Positions 1-11,090 of a stretch of 64,000 bases of DNA are shown here, piece by piece. A model generated the notes under the pieces. That model was not told the origin of the DNA. It saw only the letters and a list, made by a program, of their open reading frames with translations, and did no database searches. Origin of the DNA: Henricia sp. BOLD:AAB3569 (taxonomy: Eukaryota > Echinodermata > Asteroidea > Spinulosida > Echinasteridae); the NCBI GenBank assembly GCA_037783545.1, contig JBBELK010000542.1, forward strand, positions 682,001 through 746,000. The letters run 5' to 3'. The translations under genes were made by a program, and so were the position numbers. The stretch's first letter is position 1. Each line of letters opens with the position of its first letter.

Positions 1-235
1 GGTGTCCCAATATAATCATGTTTTCACTGACCAATCTCTCACAGATCATGAAATATTTGTCTTACCTACGCAACATGGACACCACATATGTTTAACACTA
101 CGAGTACATTTTGGAGGTCTGTAGTTTTGTTACAATGTGATAGAAATACCAGTACAAGTTTCTATTGTAGTGTAACATGCATTTCTTTATGAAATTAATA
201 TTCTTACTAAAGTATTGAAATGTTACTCATATTTA

Positions 236-624
236 GGTCTTTCCACAGTAAAGGGGGCATTTTGGCAACACAGACCATATTTTCGAGGAAATACCTTTGT
301 CTGGTCTCAAAATTAAAGAAATAAGTTTGTTGTTCTGAAGAGATAACTTAGGCCCAAAAAGGGTTACAAATAGTGTGACAACATGCCTGTGTACAAATTT
401 CCAATATACGCTCATAACCGGGAGGGATACTTGTTACATTTTAGCTCGGCCGTCCCGGTTACGAGCGTATATTGGAAATTTGTACACAGGGTTTTTAGGA
501 AGGCATGTTGTCGGACTATTTGGGCCCAAATTATCTCTTCAGAACATATGAAACTTATTTTTGTAATTTTATGATAAGACAAAGGTATTTCCTCGAAAAT
601 AGCCCCTTTACTTCGGAAAGACCC
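236..624. mobile_element. Palindromic MITE, GGTCTTTCCACAGTAAAGG family, full copy
   Basis: The two halves are inverted copies of each other: GGTCTTTCCACAGTAAAGG at the left end is mirrored by CCTTTACTTCGGAAAGACC at the right. The centre of symmetry is near 420-460. Other copies lie at 1247-1424 (half) and 29917-30294. No coding capacity. Absent from the duplicate at 62.7 kb. Confidence 0.8.
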
Positions 625-742
625 ATTTAAGATCTGGCATGTCACACTTTTTGTACCCAAACTCGTGAAATGACCCTTTACAAAAAGCAAACAGAACAAA
701 AACTTGGTGTGTATGTATTAACTTCTGAAGGAAATATCTTAA

Positions 743-872
743 AGGTACAGAATCGTCAGCAATGAGCGCACGCCAAATTCATGCCACGAAATACACCTCC
801 ATAGCAAAGGGCATGGAACTGCATATTTCGTGGCATGAATTTGGCGCGCGCATTGCTGCCGAGCCTCTGCCT
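743..872. mobile_element. TTAA-flanked palindrome, AGGCACAGGC family, copy 1
   Basis: A nearly perfect palindrome centred near 805, starting AGGTACAG and ending CTCTGCCT. It is bounded by TTAA at 739-742 and 873-876. Five relatives lie at 20063, 20959, 26302, 58664 and 63767. TTAA target duplications are typical of piggyBac and Kolobok transposases. Confidence 0.85.
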
Positions 873-1246
873 TTAATACCAAATAACTGAACATAGGCAC
901 TTCCAGTCTGGAATGATCGGCAAATTTTGCACACTCCTAAAACGAGTTAATACTAGTGCTTTCCCCAGGGATACATGCAAAAACAAGCCCCCTGCCCAAT
1001 CATGGAGAGCCACTTGCTTAAATTATTATGAATGCTGACAAGGAGCAAGCTGTTGAGCATGGGCGGAGAGACGGCAGGGTCAACAGTCCCATTCAGCCAA
1101 GTTGTGGACCTACACAGCCATTGAACCGACATGCAACAAGATTGTTGATGTCCAGCTGGTCCAGGTTGTCATTTGCTTCTTATTACATGTACATACATGT
1201 ATATTATTCATGAATGCATTCATTTCAAGATAAACTGTGCATATTG

Positions 1247-1424
1247 TTCTTTCCACAGTAAAGAGGGCATTTTGGCAACACAGACCATATTTTCGAGGAA
1301 ATACCTTTGTCTGGTCTCAAATTAAATAAAAATAAGTAAGTTGTTCTGAAGAGATACATGTAACATAGGCCCAAAAAGGGTTACAAATAGTGTGAGAACA
1401 TACCTTTCTAAAAACCTGTGTACA
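1247..1424 (+). mobile_element. Half copy of the GGTCTTTCC palindromic MITE
   Basis: Matches only the left arm of the element at 236-624, ending near the centre of symmetry. No right arm follows. Either a truncated copy or a solo arm. Confidence 0.75.
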
Positions 1425-1908
1425 TTAAGTATTATCATTACTATTATTATCATAATTTGGTTGAATTAGTCTGAAAGCACTGAACACATTGGGTACCATT
1501 TCTGACCGTGGAAGGTTGTATATATAGATTTTCTCTGTCAATTTCGGCAAATGAGCAGCCAATTTAACCACTACGCTATTCTATTTCGCGCAAAATCGAA
1601 TGCTACTGAAAAGGGTAATTTGATTTCGTTTTATGACCAGTCAAATGTACTGTTGCGTCATTCGATTTAACAAAATAATCATTCAATTTAACAATTCAAC
1701 AAAGCAGCATTCAAATTCGCAGGAGCTTTTTGAGGCGTGTGTTTAGTCATTCAAATTCATTTTTGGGCAGTCATTTCTGGAATTTGTGCAATCTAAAAAA
1801 CGCTTTGTTAAAGGCATAAATACGGTTCACTTATTGGCACTTGAGTCACTTTGCCGATGTACTTCGAAGACGAGCTTTAGCTACAGTTTTACACGCATAT
1901 TTCTAGAA
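1425..1908. other. AT-rich noncoding stretch, nothing recognised
   Basis: No gene or recognisable repeat. Short words related to ATTCAAATTC recur at 1640-1770. The terminal repeat of the following transposase relic may lie here but I could not pair it. Confidence 0.4.
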
Positions 1909-3320
1909 ATGGCAGCTCGTGGTCGCTACACTAGAGTGGCCCAGGTAGATCGAGAAAGGTTGATTGAGGCCTTCGAGGGAAACGAGCAAGACTACCTTGA
2001 GCTTGCGGTCAATTTGAACATCAACAAGTCCACAGCAAGATCAATTGTTGCAACATATTTGAGGACTGGAAGGCGAGAGACGCTGGCAAGAGGAGGAGCA
2101 ACCCACAGCAAGATGGATGATGACATACGAAACCATCTGCAAGGCATCCTTGACGCTAATCCCGTCTTGGCACTTCAACAAATGAAGGCTAGTTTGAGTG
2201 AGCATCTGCCAGGGAAGCCCCAGGTTATACTGCCACCATAGCCAGGGCCTTGGATGGGATGATGATTACACTGAAGTTCTTGATCAACACGTCCGATATG
2301 GTGAATGGTTCCTGCAGCATGGTGTTCTGGCGCATCTAGTCTTCATTGACGAGACAGGTTACAACGTCTGGACTCGACGCTCCCAGCGTAGAGCTCCGCG
2401 AGGGATGGCTGCAAGACGAATCGTCGACAGACAACGAGGGAGAAATTGCAATGTCACCTTCGCTGTTTCTAGTGAAGTAGGCTTGGTGCACCACCGAATC
2501 ACATTCGAAACTGTGACGTGAGAGAGATTTGAGGAGTTTCTTGCGGACACAATTCAAGAGTGTGATGCAGTTTTCCCAGAAGACAAACCTCATATACATG
2601 TACGACAATGCATGGCCTCCCCGGCATTTCTGGTTACTATGTGGATTAGGGTGCGGAACAGCCACTAATGGGTTCGAACCCTTTATTACTGGGTGGGGAG
2701 TTCTTTTTATTGTGCCTCTCTTTTTGTCCTATTTCGACACAAAACAGAACTCCCTAACCCTCTGAAATTTCGAAAATTATCGACGAGACGGCCCCCCAAC
2801 TGGCGATCCACACAGTCACCGATCCACATAGTGAGCGCATTCCACATAGTGAGCGGTGTAAATTGCACAATCCACACAGTAACCACTTTTTTGGTTACTC
2901 TGTGGATTTTCTGCCTTACTGCACACCCACATAGAGAGTTCGAGTTGTGCACAAAACATAGGGAGTGCAATCCCCTCGCGTGCGAGCCCAACTCCCTGAA
3001 GGTGCCAACCCAATGATCCAGCTGAAGCGCCTCCCTCCCTACTCCCCATTCCTGAACAGCACGGAGGTGGCACACTCTGCATTCAAGGCAGCAGTTAAAC
3101 GCATCCTTGGGTTAACTGAGTGGCAACAACGTGTCGGAGACAGACAGGCTGCCCGGCAAGCAGGAATGAACATGCAGCAGTGGCGGTGCGATCTCCTTCA
3201 ACAAGCAGCCATTCAGAGTGTTGATGCCATCACCCAAGTGAAGTGCATGCAGTGGTACAACCATACCCAAACATATATGCCAAGAGGTCTGGCTATCTTT
3301 TTTTTTGGCCTTACAAAGTA
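1909..3320 (+). pseudogene. IS630/Tc1-mariner-like transposase relic
   Basis: From the ATG at 1909 (MAARGRYTRV...) there is a helix-turn-helix region (LAVNLNINKSTARSIV) as in Tc1/IS630 transposases. A DDE_3-type catalytic domain follows in pieces: FIDETGYNVWTRRS at 2340 (first Asp), YMYDNAWPPRH near 2600 (second Asp), and LPPYSPFLNSTE near 3025 (third acidic residue). The frame breaks at about 2218, again before 2290, and at the stop near 2519. A foreign stretch of about 340 bp separates the second and third catalytic blocks. These transposases cut and paste at TA sites. The copy is dead but all three catalytic motifs are legible. No flanking terminal repeats were paired. Confidence 0.8.
2627..2970. 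repeat. Insertion between catalytic blocks of the Tc1-like relic
   Basis: The transposase reading frame stops making sense after ...DNAWPPRH and resumes with VRAQLPEGANPMIQL near 2980. The intervening bases carry repeated words, GGTTACTATGTGGATT at 2633 and GGTTACTCTGTGGATTTT at 2893, the latter with an inverted mate CCACACAGTAACC at 2871. A small unidentified insertion; exact ends and target duplication not resolved. Confidence 0.5.
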
Positions 3321-3439
3321 AGCAAAATAGAACTTCAACTCAATACATAATGAGATATCATTCAAACATCAATGTATGTCAAAAAGAGAGTTGACCCTAA
3401 GTTGAAATGAATTTTTGTATACTTGTATCGTATTTTCAG

Positions 3440-3644
3440 ACACAGGGCTAGAGACACAGCCATGCAGAGATGTCAGTGAGGCTCTGGAGGAGCAGAGTGA
3501 CATAATAGACACAATTTTGGAGAAATCCAAGTCAATTGAGGAGAGCCTGGATGCCATTTCCAGTGCAACATCCAATGACATCCTGATGAAGCTAACTAGA
3601 AAGGGAGGAAAAGACAATCAGGGAGTCCTTTTCCTTCTGCATAT
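3440..3644 (+). CDS. Candidate internal exon, acidic and helix-prone, unknown gene
   Basis: Opens after a good acceptor (tattttcag) and reads DTGLETQPCRDVSEALEEQS onward, an acidic, probably coiled-coil stretch of about 68 residues. It ends at a stop or at a GTAAAG donor inside ...LLHM. The GTAAAG donor would not keep frame with the RING-like exon at 4312, so an extra exon or another donor is needed if they belong together. The family is not recognised. Confidence 0.4.
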
Positions 3645-3648
3645 GTAA

Positions 3649-4311
3649 AGGTTGGTAAATGTAGTGCATGCCATTACAGCTAAATGTAAAATGCTGTAGC
3701 CTAGTTGCAAATAAAGAAAGGCGACAAACTACTAACTTTTGTTAGGCCTGAGTCCAGACCACATGGGCCAAATAGTGAACATTGAAATAAAAAGCTCCCA
3801 TCACCAATAAAATGTATTGTGAATAGTATCAATTACATTCACCATTCCCCTCATTTACATCTGTCTCTACTGAATTAATTCTGTTCTACTCACAAGTTTG
3901 TTAAGATGAACTTTTTTTATTAACCTCGACTAATTGGCATCATAAATTTAGAAAAAGAACACCTCCTAGGTTAGTGGTATTGGCTGTGGAAAAATTACAA
4001 AGTTCACTGCTATCAGGCTGGAATCTGACAGTATGAAGATGAAGACATTATTATTTTATGCCTCCCTGGCATGATGTCGCCGTCTCCCTTCCTCAACCCC
4101 AATATGTTTTGGTCAAATCATACTACATATATGTCCTTAATATTAGGGTACAAGCGTTGGACATCTTTTGGATGGCCTTTTCCCGGCGAGGCAGATGGCG
4201 TGTGAGATCCAGCATCTTTATTGGTACATAGATTGGTTATTGGACATCATCCCTTTTTTAAATTTTATTTAAGGTATGTTTAATTATGTTTTAATAATTT
4301 CTTTTACACAG
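3649..4311. other. Noncoding, possible intron
   Basis: Lies between two candidate exons of the same strand. No repeat or open frame recognised. Confidence 0.3.
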
Positions 4312-4505
4312 GGCCATTGAAGAAGCCCATGTTTGCAGGATGCTGTAAGTGTCTGCTTGCGTGTCAGGCTTGCCTGTTACAGTGGTACTTGGCCAGCAGC
4401 CACTGCCCCAAGTGTAGAGCCGAGACAGGGGAGCGAGACAGTATCTTGGCAACTGGATTGGAGGAGGCACTCAAAGCTCTTGCCAACATCATAAAAATGG
4501 AGTAA
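4312..4505 (+). CDS. Candidate terminal exon with a RING-like zinc finger
   Basis: Begins after a polypyrimidine acceptor (tcttttacacag) and reads PLKKPMFAGCCKCLLACQAC and on to HCPKCRAETGERDS, then stops at 4503-4505. Two Cys pairs followed by CPKCR resemble the second half of a RING or related treble-clef finger, as in ubiquitin ligases. The first half of the finger would have to lie in an upstream exon that I did not find. Similar short RING exons are often part of multicopy, transposon-linked genes, so a host function is not certain. Confidence 0.45.
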
Positions 4506-5738
4506 TACAACAGTGGCACTGTTTCATATTTTCCACAAAAACATGTTCACATTTTTAAGAAAACCATAAGGCCAGAAAAAAAGTCGGTCTCTGGTCTGTG
4601 CGCGTTGATTTTTATCATGAGCATAATTTGTTTCCCTACATGTATGAACCGGAAACGAGTGGGCAACGTGACAACGAAGTCCCTGCTGTCGACAGCGATG
4701 GAGGCGACCTGGAAGGAAGACTGGGAAACAGCAGTTGGTGAGGACGATTTTTAGCATTTCCCAATCGGTATTTCATGGCAGTAAAAGTCAGTTTCTCATT
4801 ATAAAAATAGCGACAATTGATAAATGCACTATGGTGAAGGAATTAATGTTGTGTATTTAAATTCAATGCAGGTGTTCATGTGGAAACTCAAGCTACATGT
4901 ACACCAGTCAAAGCAGAGTCAATATGCTGCAAAGAGGTAGAAACAAGATGGATGGCAATGAAACAGACTTAGACTGCATTACAGAACACCCCGGCTTTGA
5001 AACCCGACTTTGGACAGATATTCATCGGAGATTGCTTTTTACGGCTATTGTCAGACGTATGGTCGGGTAAGACAGGATGCAACTCAAAATCAGTAATTTG
5101 GCTTTTGTCTTCCTACATGTATTTTTTGTTTACCATGGAGGAAGTTTTTCTCCATACTTTTTCAGTCATTTCACCCTACCTCCGCGTAACTTACTGCGTG
5201 TGCGTGTAACTTACCGAGCTGCTGTGTAACTTAATGCGAGTGCGTGTAACTTACCGGCTACGTTATATTGAACCAGCTGCACAACACTGACTGTAAGGTT
5301 CATTGATCCCTAGAGTGTGTTACTTACTTGTGTGTCTGTCGCCCGAAGTAAACCCTGAGAAACAAAGTGTCAGTCATAATACAAGAAAGCCCTATATAAG
5401 ACCACCTTTTCTTTATTTCACTAAGTAATTATTTACACCTACAATTAAGCCACCCAACGTGTTCAACATTAATAAAACTGTCATTAGTTGCTGACAAAGT
5501 CCTTGTCCTTCCCTTGCTTTATTTTATGAGTCTTGATTTGTCATAGGGCCTGACAACCGATATCCAACCGGCGGTATATTTCCTCCAAAACGGACCAGCA
5601 CCTTTTGCCTTGAGGTCGCTTTGAGTAGACTCTCGCCCGAGGAAGAATCTTAGTTTAAGGGAATTTGTCGTCGCCACATATGGTGTCAGACTTGATCCTC
5701 CCAGACTGAGGTTCGGCCCGGGGAAACCCGCCACAATA
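4506..5738. other. Noncoding stretch, no gene recognised
   Basis: No supported exon or known repeat. A small direct repeat of the word GTAACTTAC occurs three to four times at about 5185-5260. Confidence 0.4.
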
Positions 5739-5901
5739 GGCTACTAAAGTGAAAACGTCACCCTTTGTGTGTTGCCATGGTTATTGGGTCTAAACTAAAA
5801 CCAGTGACCCTTTTCCCTGCGCTTTAGCAATGGACGTTTCAGATTACTGGCGGATGCTTAGACCCAATTACCATGGCAACTGACGTCACACTTTAGTAGT
5901 C
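5739..5901. mobile_element. TA-flanked palindromic MITE, GACTACTAAAGTG family, copy 1
   Basis: Ends GGCTACTAAAGTG and CACTTTAGTAGTC are inverted repeats flanked by TA (5737-5738 and 5902-5903). Subterminal blocks (GTTGCCATGG and CCATGGCAAC) also pair. A second copy is at 19669-19829. TA flanks are the mark of Tc1/mariner-group insertion. Confidence 0.8.
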
Positions 5902-6312
5902 TATTAAAATTCATAAATGCCTTAGACAGTTTACGCATCCCTCTTGGCTGAGAGCACCGTCACGTGGGCAGTTTTAAACAGACGATAAAGGCTCAGTTGG
6001 TCTTAAACACTTTTAAGCCTATGGCTCGCGGCCGCTCCTGTACCTGCACGTATGGAACACACACAGATACTGCACGCTCCTGAAAGTAAATTGTACACTG
6101 TGACAAGTTCGTGTGCGTGCGCGTACAACACGCTTGCATTACATTAACGCGTGGGCTCGAACAAAAACAACTCACGCACAGCTAGCAGTTCATACGAACG
6201 CGGTGTAGGGAAAGTGAATGCAAAACATGGCAAAACGACAAGCTAATGTGAGTTTTGCCGATTTACACAAAAAGGTATTCATGAATGGGATTAAAAGTGG
6301 GTTTGGCAGGTC
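5902..6312. other. Noncoding stretch, nothing recognised
   Basis: No open frame with family resemblance and no repeat shared with the rest of the window. Confidence 0.3.
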
Positions 6313-6368
6313 TTAACCCTTTCATTCCCGGAGGCGCCAAAAGGAGCCCTTTGTTTTTTTCGCTTTAA

Positions 6369-6893
6369 AGGCCCAGTGGATCATTTGCAATGACCCCAAA
6401 AAGTAATCGACGAGTTTACAGGGGAAAAGTTCTGAAAGTAAAGATTGAATTAATAGCAACTACCCAATGAAAGGTTTTTGCTCAAAATGATATAATTTTA
6501 CCAGAAAATAATCCGTAAAGATGAAATTATTTAGATCGTTTGCAAACGATTTACTTATTTTTGGTTCGCATCTACGCGGTCCAAAATGCATGGGCGCTGT
6601 GTACTCCGTGTGCGTGTTCCAATTTACGCGATGCATTTTTATGGATCGCGCGCACACGCAGTATGTGCGCCACAGAGTGCATGACGCAAGCCATAGTACC
6701 CGATTAACTGAGAACGAATATTTGAAACACCCCGCCAAGACCAGGAAAATGCATATGGATTTTCATTGTTTTTTTAAACGTGGTACATTTGACAAAGCTG
6801 AAATTTCTTCGGATGAGTTTGTTGATGTCTTTCTTTTGATTTATAATGGTTTTATTCGCAGAATCGCTCAAAAACAGATCATCTACAGGGCCT
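6369..6893. mobile_element. TTAA-flanked palindromic element, AGGCCC ends
   Basis: Flanked by TTAA at 6365-6368 and 6894-6897. Ends AGGCCCAGTGGATC and GATCATCTACAGGGCCT are imperfect inverted repeats. It sits just inside the left end of the piggyBac relic. The 139-codon open frame over it is most likely chance. Confidence 0.65.
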
Positions 6894-7937
6894 TTAATCC
6901 CAAAGGCACCAAATGGTGCCCGAGATTGTCTTTCAGTTGAGACCCAAGGCGACTTTTGTCACCACCTGCAAATGCTTTCAGAGTTTTTTTGTTTGGCGCC
7001 CTCTATTGGCATGAATGAAGACGGTTCAAGTTTTACACCAGTAGCGCGCGCGCGCGCGCCCTATATAAATTCACAAAACTAAAAAGGGACAACAATAGCG
7101 TGGGTTTGCCGTGAATACATAAAAGGGGAGGACGCACAGTACAGACGCCATTTGCATCCTGAAACTATGATGGCAACAGACGTCGATGGCATGTTGGCCG
7201 AAATTTTGGCAGACAGTGGCTCAGAATCAGAGGAAGGTTCCATTCAAGATGAGTCTTCTGACGACGATCCAGAAGACCATGAAGACGGCATTACTGCAGC
7301 ATTTCCTGAGGTAATAATTACTAATTCTTTGGTGAACATTATCATCAGCATGATCGGTTTTATGTTAATGAATCAATTAGGCTAATTGCTATCCCATGTA
7401 ATTCACCAGGCCCAGTATTTTTGTAGGCCCACCCCTAACGTCGGCCTATAGGTCTATGGGGTTACAAATGCTGAAATTGAGAAATGTACATCATACATGT
7501 AGTACAAAAATCGCTCAAATGGCTCAATCAGTCTTGGTGACCAAATCCCCCCCCCCCTCCCCCCGCCCCCCGAACTGGGGAAAGAGTCTGCAAATGGTCG
7601 GGCATGATCGATCATGTACAGGACTACAGGTGTAAGGTCCTACATGTATATGGAGGCCATTGCAAGTCAAGTGGAAGTACAGTTTTTATTTTTGTTTTTA
7701 TTGAAACGACAAGATAACGTTAAACATCTACTGATGGCCAGGCGTGCTATTTAATTACTGTCAAAGCATAAAAACTATAATTTTTTTTGTGACAACTGGC
7801 ATAGGTCTACCAATTCCCCTGAAACACTCTATAAGCTATACCCAGCACGATGTTTGGTCAAGGGGTGGGAGGACCCCCCCCCCCAAAAAAAACGCGATGC
7901 AAAAGCTATATACCATAGGCTATTGTACCTACTGCAA

Positions 7938-8043
7938 CCCCCCCCCCCCCCCCCCCCCCCTGAAAATCTGAAAGTAATTCCCAACATTCCTACAACACAA
8001 AAGAAGACACAAAAGAATGGGGGGGGGGGGGGGGGGGGGGGGG
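7938..8043. repeat. poly(C) and poly(G) tracts facing each other
   Basis: A run of 23 C (7938-7960) and a run of 25 G (8019-8043) are separated by 58 bases, inside the intron of the piggyBac relic. Further C-rich runs lie at 7546-7570 and 7873-7882. Tract lengths in an assembly are unreliable. Confidence 0.85.
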
Positions 8044-9439
8044 TCCCGCTTGCCAAATATCTTGCTGCAAATGCTATAAGCTGCTTTGAAAGAAATGAGG
8101 AAATTTGCATCTTCAAAATTTCGCATTAAATCGAACAGTTTAATATTGGCAACGACCTTAAGATACTAGAGGGTGCCATTTTTTTCTTGTTTCCTTGTTT
8201 GCAACTACAAAGATTATACTCTGTTATATTTTGTTTTTGTTGCAGCTTACCGACCAACCTGACCACCTGCCAAAATCGAGCAAGACTGCGAAGGTAGATT
8301 TCCGATCCGGTTGGGAGCAACGAGACCATTTCCAGTGTCCGACTGTGCCCTTTACGGGGAATCCTGGCCCGACCGGCGACTTTGCTACGCTCTCAGCAGT
8401 GGAGATCTTCAAGCTGTATTTCTGTGACCTTGTGTGGCAGATGCTGGTGAACGAGACGAATCGCTATGCGCAACAAACAATAGACTCTAACCCTGATAAA
8501 CAAGTTTCCGGGCACCCGACCAATATTCCAGAAATGATGGGATTTGTGGCACTTATCGTTGCTATGGGCATGAACAAATCATCTCAATATAGAATGTACT
8601 GGGGCCAATTTCATAAAACATGTTATGCTTAATCAAAAATTTTGATTAAGCGTAGCACGAAAATTAGCTTAAGCGACGACGTATTTCACCACTCAATTCA
8701 GCCACTTGCTATGCTTAGCAATGAAAAGCGCGCGCGCGCAACACGGTTCGTCTGCTTTTTTGTGCACTTTATGGTCTGCTGTGTGACTGTCAGATATAGC
8801 TGCACGTTGATTTATTAAATTATTTTCCCGGGCGAATATTTCATGCCAAATGTTTCTTTTTGGCTTGCGTGAATTGACGAAATTTAGCCGTCTACATGTA
8901 CGTACGTGCGACAACACGAGAACTAACTTGAGTGTTTAACTGCTTTTCTGCAGTAAGACTGTTGACATGCATAATACATTATGTGATTTGCATAACGATT
9001 GGCGATTTGACAAGATTGCACTACCGAAAAGGGTCACGTATAAAATAGGGCAGGGGTGGGTACGTATGGTAAGGGCTATAGAACTCAGTTGAAATTTGAT
9101 ACATTGTATCAATGTGGCGCGTGCGGGTTTTGATTTTATTTTAGAGGTCACGCGTACGCATACATTATGTACGTACACACATTGTTAATTTTTTTTACAT
9201 GCACACAAAAACAACAAACGCACTCTGCTATCTTACACTTGATTTGCAGTGCGTCAGTCGTGTTTGTAATTTTCTTCTACTCAAAAGTCACAGTGGGTAG
9301 GCCTATATGCTAAATTATATTATCATGAAATCGCAGTCGAATCACTGAGTCCACAGTACGACACGGGACACACATGGATATGGATTTATTTGACGAAACG
9401 AATAAGCCTCGTTTAACGGTAAGTTGAGCTTTCGTCTAT

Positions 9440-9602
9440 AAGCCAGTTCGGAGTCTCGACTGCGCATGCGTCTCCCGACTTTGGTTTGAGATAAACAAAG
9501 CGGTATGCATTGTGTTTATCTCAAATGACCTGTGTTTATCTCAAATGACCTTGACACAATCCCATAGACGTTCATTGCGCGCGCGAGATTCCGAACTGGC
9601 TT
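9440..9602. mobile_element. Small palindromic MITE nested in Harbinger copy 1
   Basis: Ends AAGCCAGTTCGGAGTCTCG and CGAGATTCCGAACTGGCTT. Harbinger copy 2 lacks it and shows the empty site (cgtctattgtac near 14711), which implies a 2-bp AT duplication. Contains a 20-bp direct duplication of TGTGTTTATCTCAAATGACC. Confidence 0.8.
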
Positions 9603-9675
9603 ATTGTACGCCTAAATATGCCTTACGCTAGGCTTAAATCTGTAAATTGAACCTAGGCTAGGTTCAAAACCCAAC

Positions 9676-9972
9676 TCAACTTTTTGAAGTTTTACTCGAA
9701 CGTGTTGAATAGGGATTTATTATGCAAATCTGAAATAGGGGAGGCAAGGCCATATTCCGATCGGTTGTGTGCATTAATTCCTCTGACAGCAAGCCGGTCA
9801 AACGTAAAATTGTGCCCGGCCGAAATCGATAGCGCTGCCAGTCTTGCGTCGCCTCCAGCGGATTCTCTCGGTCTCTAAACAATCTAGGCCGCCGCTCAAA
9901 ACGAATATCTCCTCGTCGTCTTCTAATTCTGCGCCGTTGCAACACCCTTTGGCTTTGCTTTGCAACGAACAA
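9676..9972 (-). pseudogene. HARBI-like transposase N-terminal fragment
   Basis: Reads FERRPRLFRDRENPLEATQD then WQRYRFRPGTILRLTGLLSE, the conserved N-terminal block of PIF/Harbinger transposases (R-x-RDR-x-NPLE followed by a hydrophobic helix). The DDE domain is absent, consistent with an internally deleted element. Copy 2 keeps the Arg-rich start near 15240-15290 but diverges afterwards. Confidence 0.7.
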
Positions 9973-11090
9973 ACTACAAAAAATGGCGGCGTTAGCATGC
10001 CATTTGGCTTGCTAAGGGCTTTAAGCAAAAAACGACTGCTTAATTCTTTTATGAAATGCCAGGCATTGGCCGCTTAATGCGCCGCTTAATCAAAAATCGG
10101 GTGCTAACATGTTTTATGAAATTGGCCCCAGGTCGACATCTGAACTGTTTCACTTGCCATTCTATCCGTTGATCATGTCACGCAATCGGTTCCTTTCAAT
10201 TCTGAGATTCTTTCACATATCCAATAACCAAATTGCTCATACAGCCTCGGCTAAACGTGATAAACTTTCCAAAGTTTGACCCTTGATATAGAAGTACTCG
10301 TCCCGAAGTTTCTAAACCTGTATAACCCTGCGCAGAATTTGTCTCCAGACGAGAGCATATGTTAAAATTCAAGGGACGATTAAGTTTTGTTCAATTCAGT
10401 ACATGCCGAAAAACCAATCAAACGGGGTATGAAAGCCTTCTCCCTGAATGAATCAAAAACAGGGTACACATGTACTTGGAAACTATACACGGGAAGTGAG
10501 AACACCCAAACTGTTTATGTTGCACACATAAGTTCAGACTGCCCGCATCCAAAAATACTGACCATGCCCGCAAAAGTAGTCATTGATCTGGTCCAGGGAC
10601 TTGAGAATAAGGGTCATATACTATATTGTGACAATTACTTCAATAGCCCAGCTCTTGTAGCTGAACTGTCTGAACTAGGATTCGGGTGTTGTGGTACTGT
10701 TCGGTACATGACCCAGGGGATTCCCCATGTTGCCAACCCCAAAAAACACAAAATGAAGAAAGAAGATGTCCCACTTTTTTTGGTAAAAGGTGGGCAGTTG
10801 TGTATCGTTTGGCAAGACAAAAAATCGGTAACACTTTTAACAAATATCGGGAACTCTGATGTGTCAAAAAAGCAAATTCGGTGCAAGAAGAGCACAAGTG
10901 GATTTCGTGACGTTCTGAAGCCAAATTGTGTCGACCTGTATAATTTGAATATGGGAGATACTGATGTTGCAGATCAATGTTTTCAGTACTACAATCATAC
11001 GCACAGGAGTTTAAAATGGTGGAAACGAATTTTTTTCCGTATGCTCGATATTTGTATCGTCAATAGCCGAGTAATTTTTAACGGCATATA

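Larger units (their letters stand above)
1..970 (+). repeat. Left copy of a direct duplication (partner 62514-64000)
   Basis: Bases 1-189 match 62514-62709 with a few substitutions, and bases 657-970 match 62711-62735 plus 63700-64000. The match runs off both window ends, so the unit is longer than what is visible. This copy holds about 467 extra bases (190-656) with a palindromic element. The partner instead holds a 964-bp element. The TTAA-flanked palindrome at 743-872 is shared by both copies and so predates the duplication. It could be a 62.5-kb tandem duplication, two copies of a longer repeat, or an assembly duplication. Confidence 0.85.
8601..10129 (-). mobile_element. Harbinger-derived nonautonomous element, copy 1
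   Basis: Ends GGGGCCAATTTCATAAAACA and TGTTTTATGAAATTGGCCCC are inverted repeats, extended inward by TTAATCAAAAAT blocks. Inside is an N-terminal fragment of a HARBI-like transposase on the minus strand (9676-9972). On the plus strand, a short frame (ATG near 9374, donor GTAAGT near 9420) may be the start of the partner gene. The element splits the invariant YW-S of the piggyBac transposase, so the empty site can be inferred as TACTGGTCGACA. A second copy is at 13870-15484. Confidence 0.85.
6313..11090 (+). mobile_element. Decayed piggyBac-like transposon (left end to transposase)
   Basis: A plausible left terminus is TTAA at 6313-6316 followed by CCCTTTCATTCCC; TTAA-CCC is the usual piggyBac end. 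The transposase lies at 7167-11090. Nested insertions are a TTAA palindrome at 6369-6893 and a Harbinger-derived element at 8601-10129. No matching right terminus is found. Where the C-terminus and right end should be, a 125-bp satellite begins instead. Confidence 0.6.
7167..11090 (+). pseudogene. piggyBac-type (DDE_Tnp_1_7) transposase, broken
   Basis: Exon 1 (7167-7310) starts MMATDVDGMLAE and is rich in Glu, Asp and Ser, like other piggyBac N-termini. A donor GTAATA and an acceptor ending tgttgcag at 8245 keep the frame. Exon 2 runs from 8246 (LTDQPDHLPK) to YRMYW at 8600, is cut by the element at 8601-10129, and resumes STSELFHLPFYPLIMSRNRF. Stops and frameshifts follow at about 10280-10400. 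The block that should hold the first catalytic Asp (after PDES) is deleted. The second Asp (YCDNYFNS) and third Asp (GDTDVADQ) are intact. The longest clean frame, 10387-11091, ends where satellite repeats begin, so the Cys-rich C-terminus is missing. Such enzymes cut and paste DNA at TTAA in the nucleus; this copy cannot. Confidence 0.88.

Noticed and set aside
6521-6940. 139-codon open frame on the plus strand
   Set aside because: It covers a TTAA-flanked palindrome and has no family resemblance.
9844-10077. Plus-strand frame over the Harbinger fragment
   Set aside because: Shadow of the minus-strand HARBI-like sequence.
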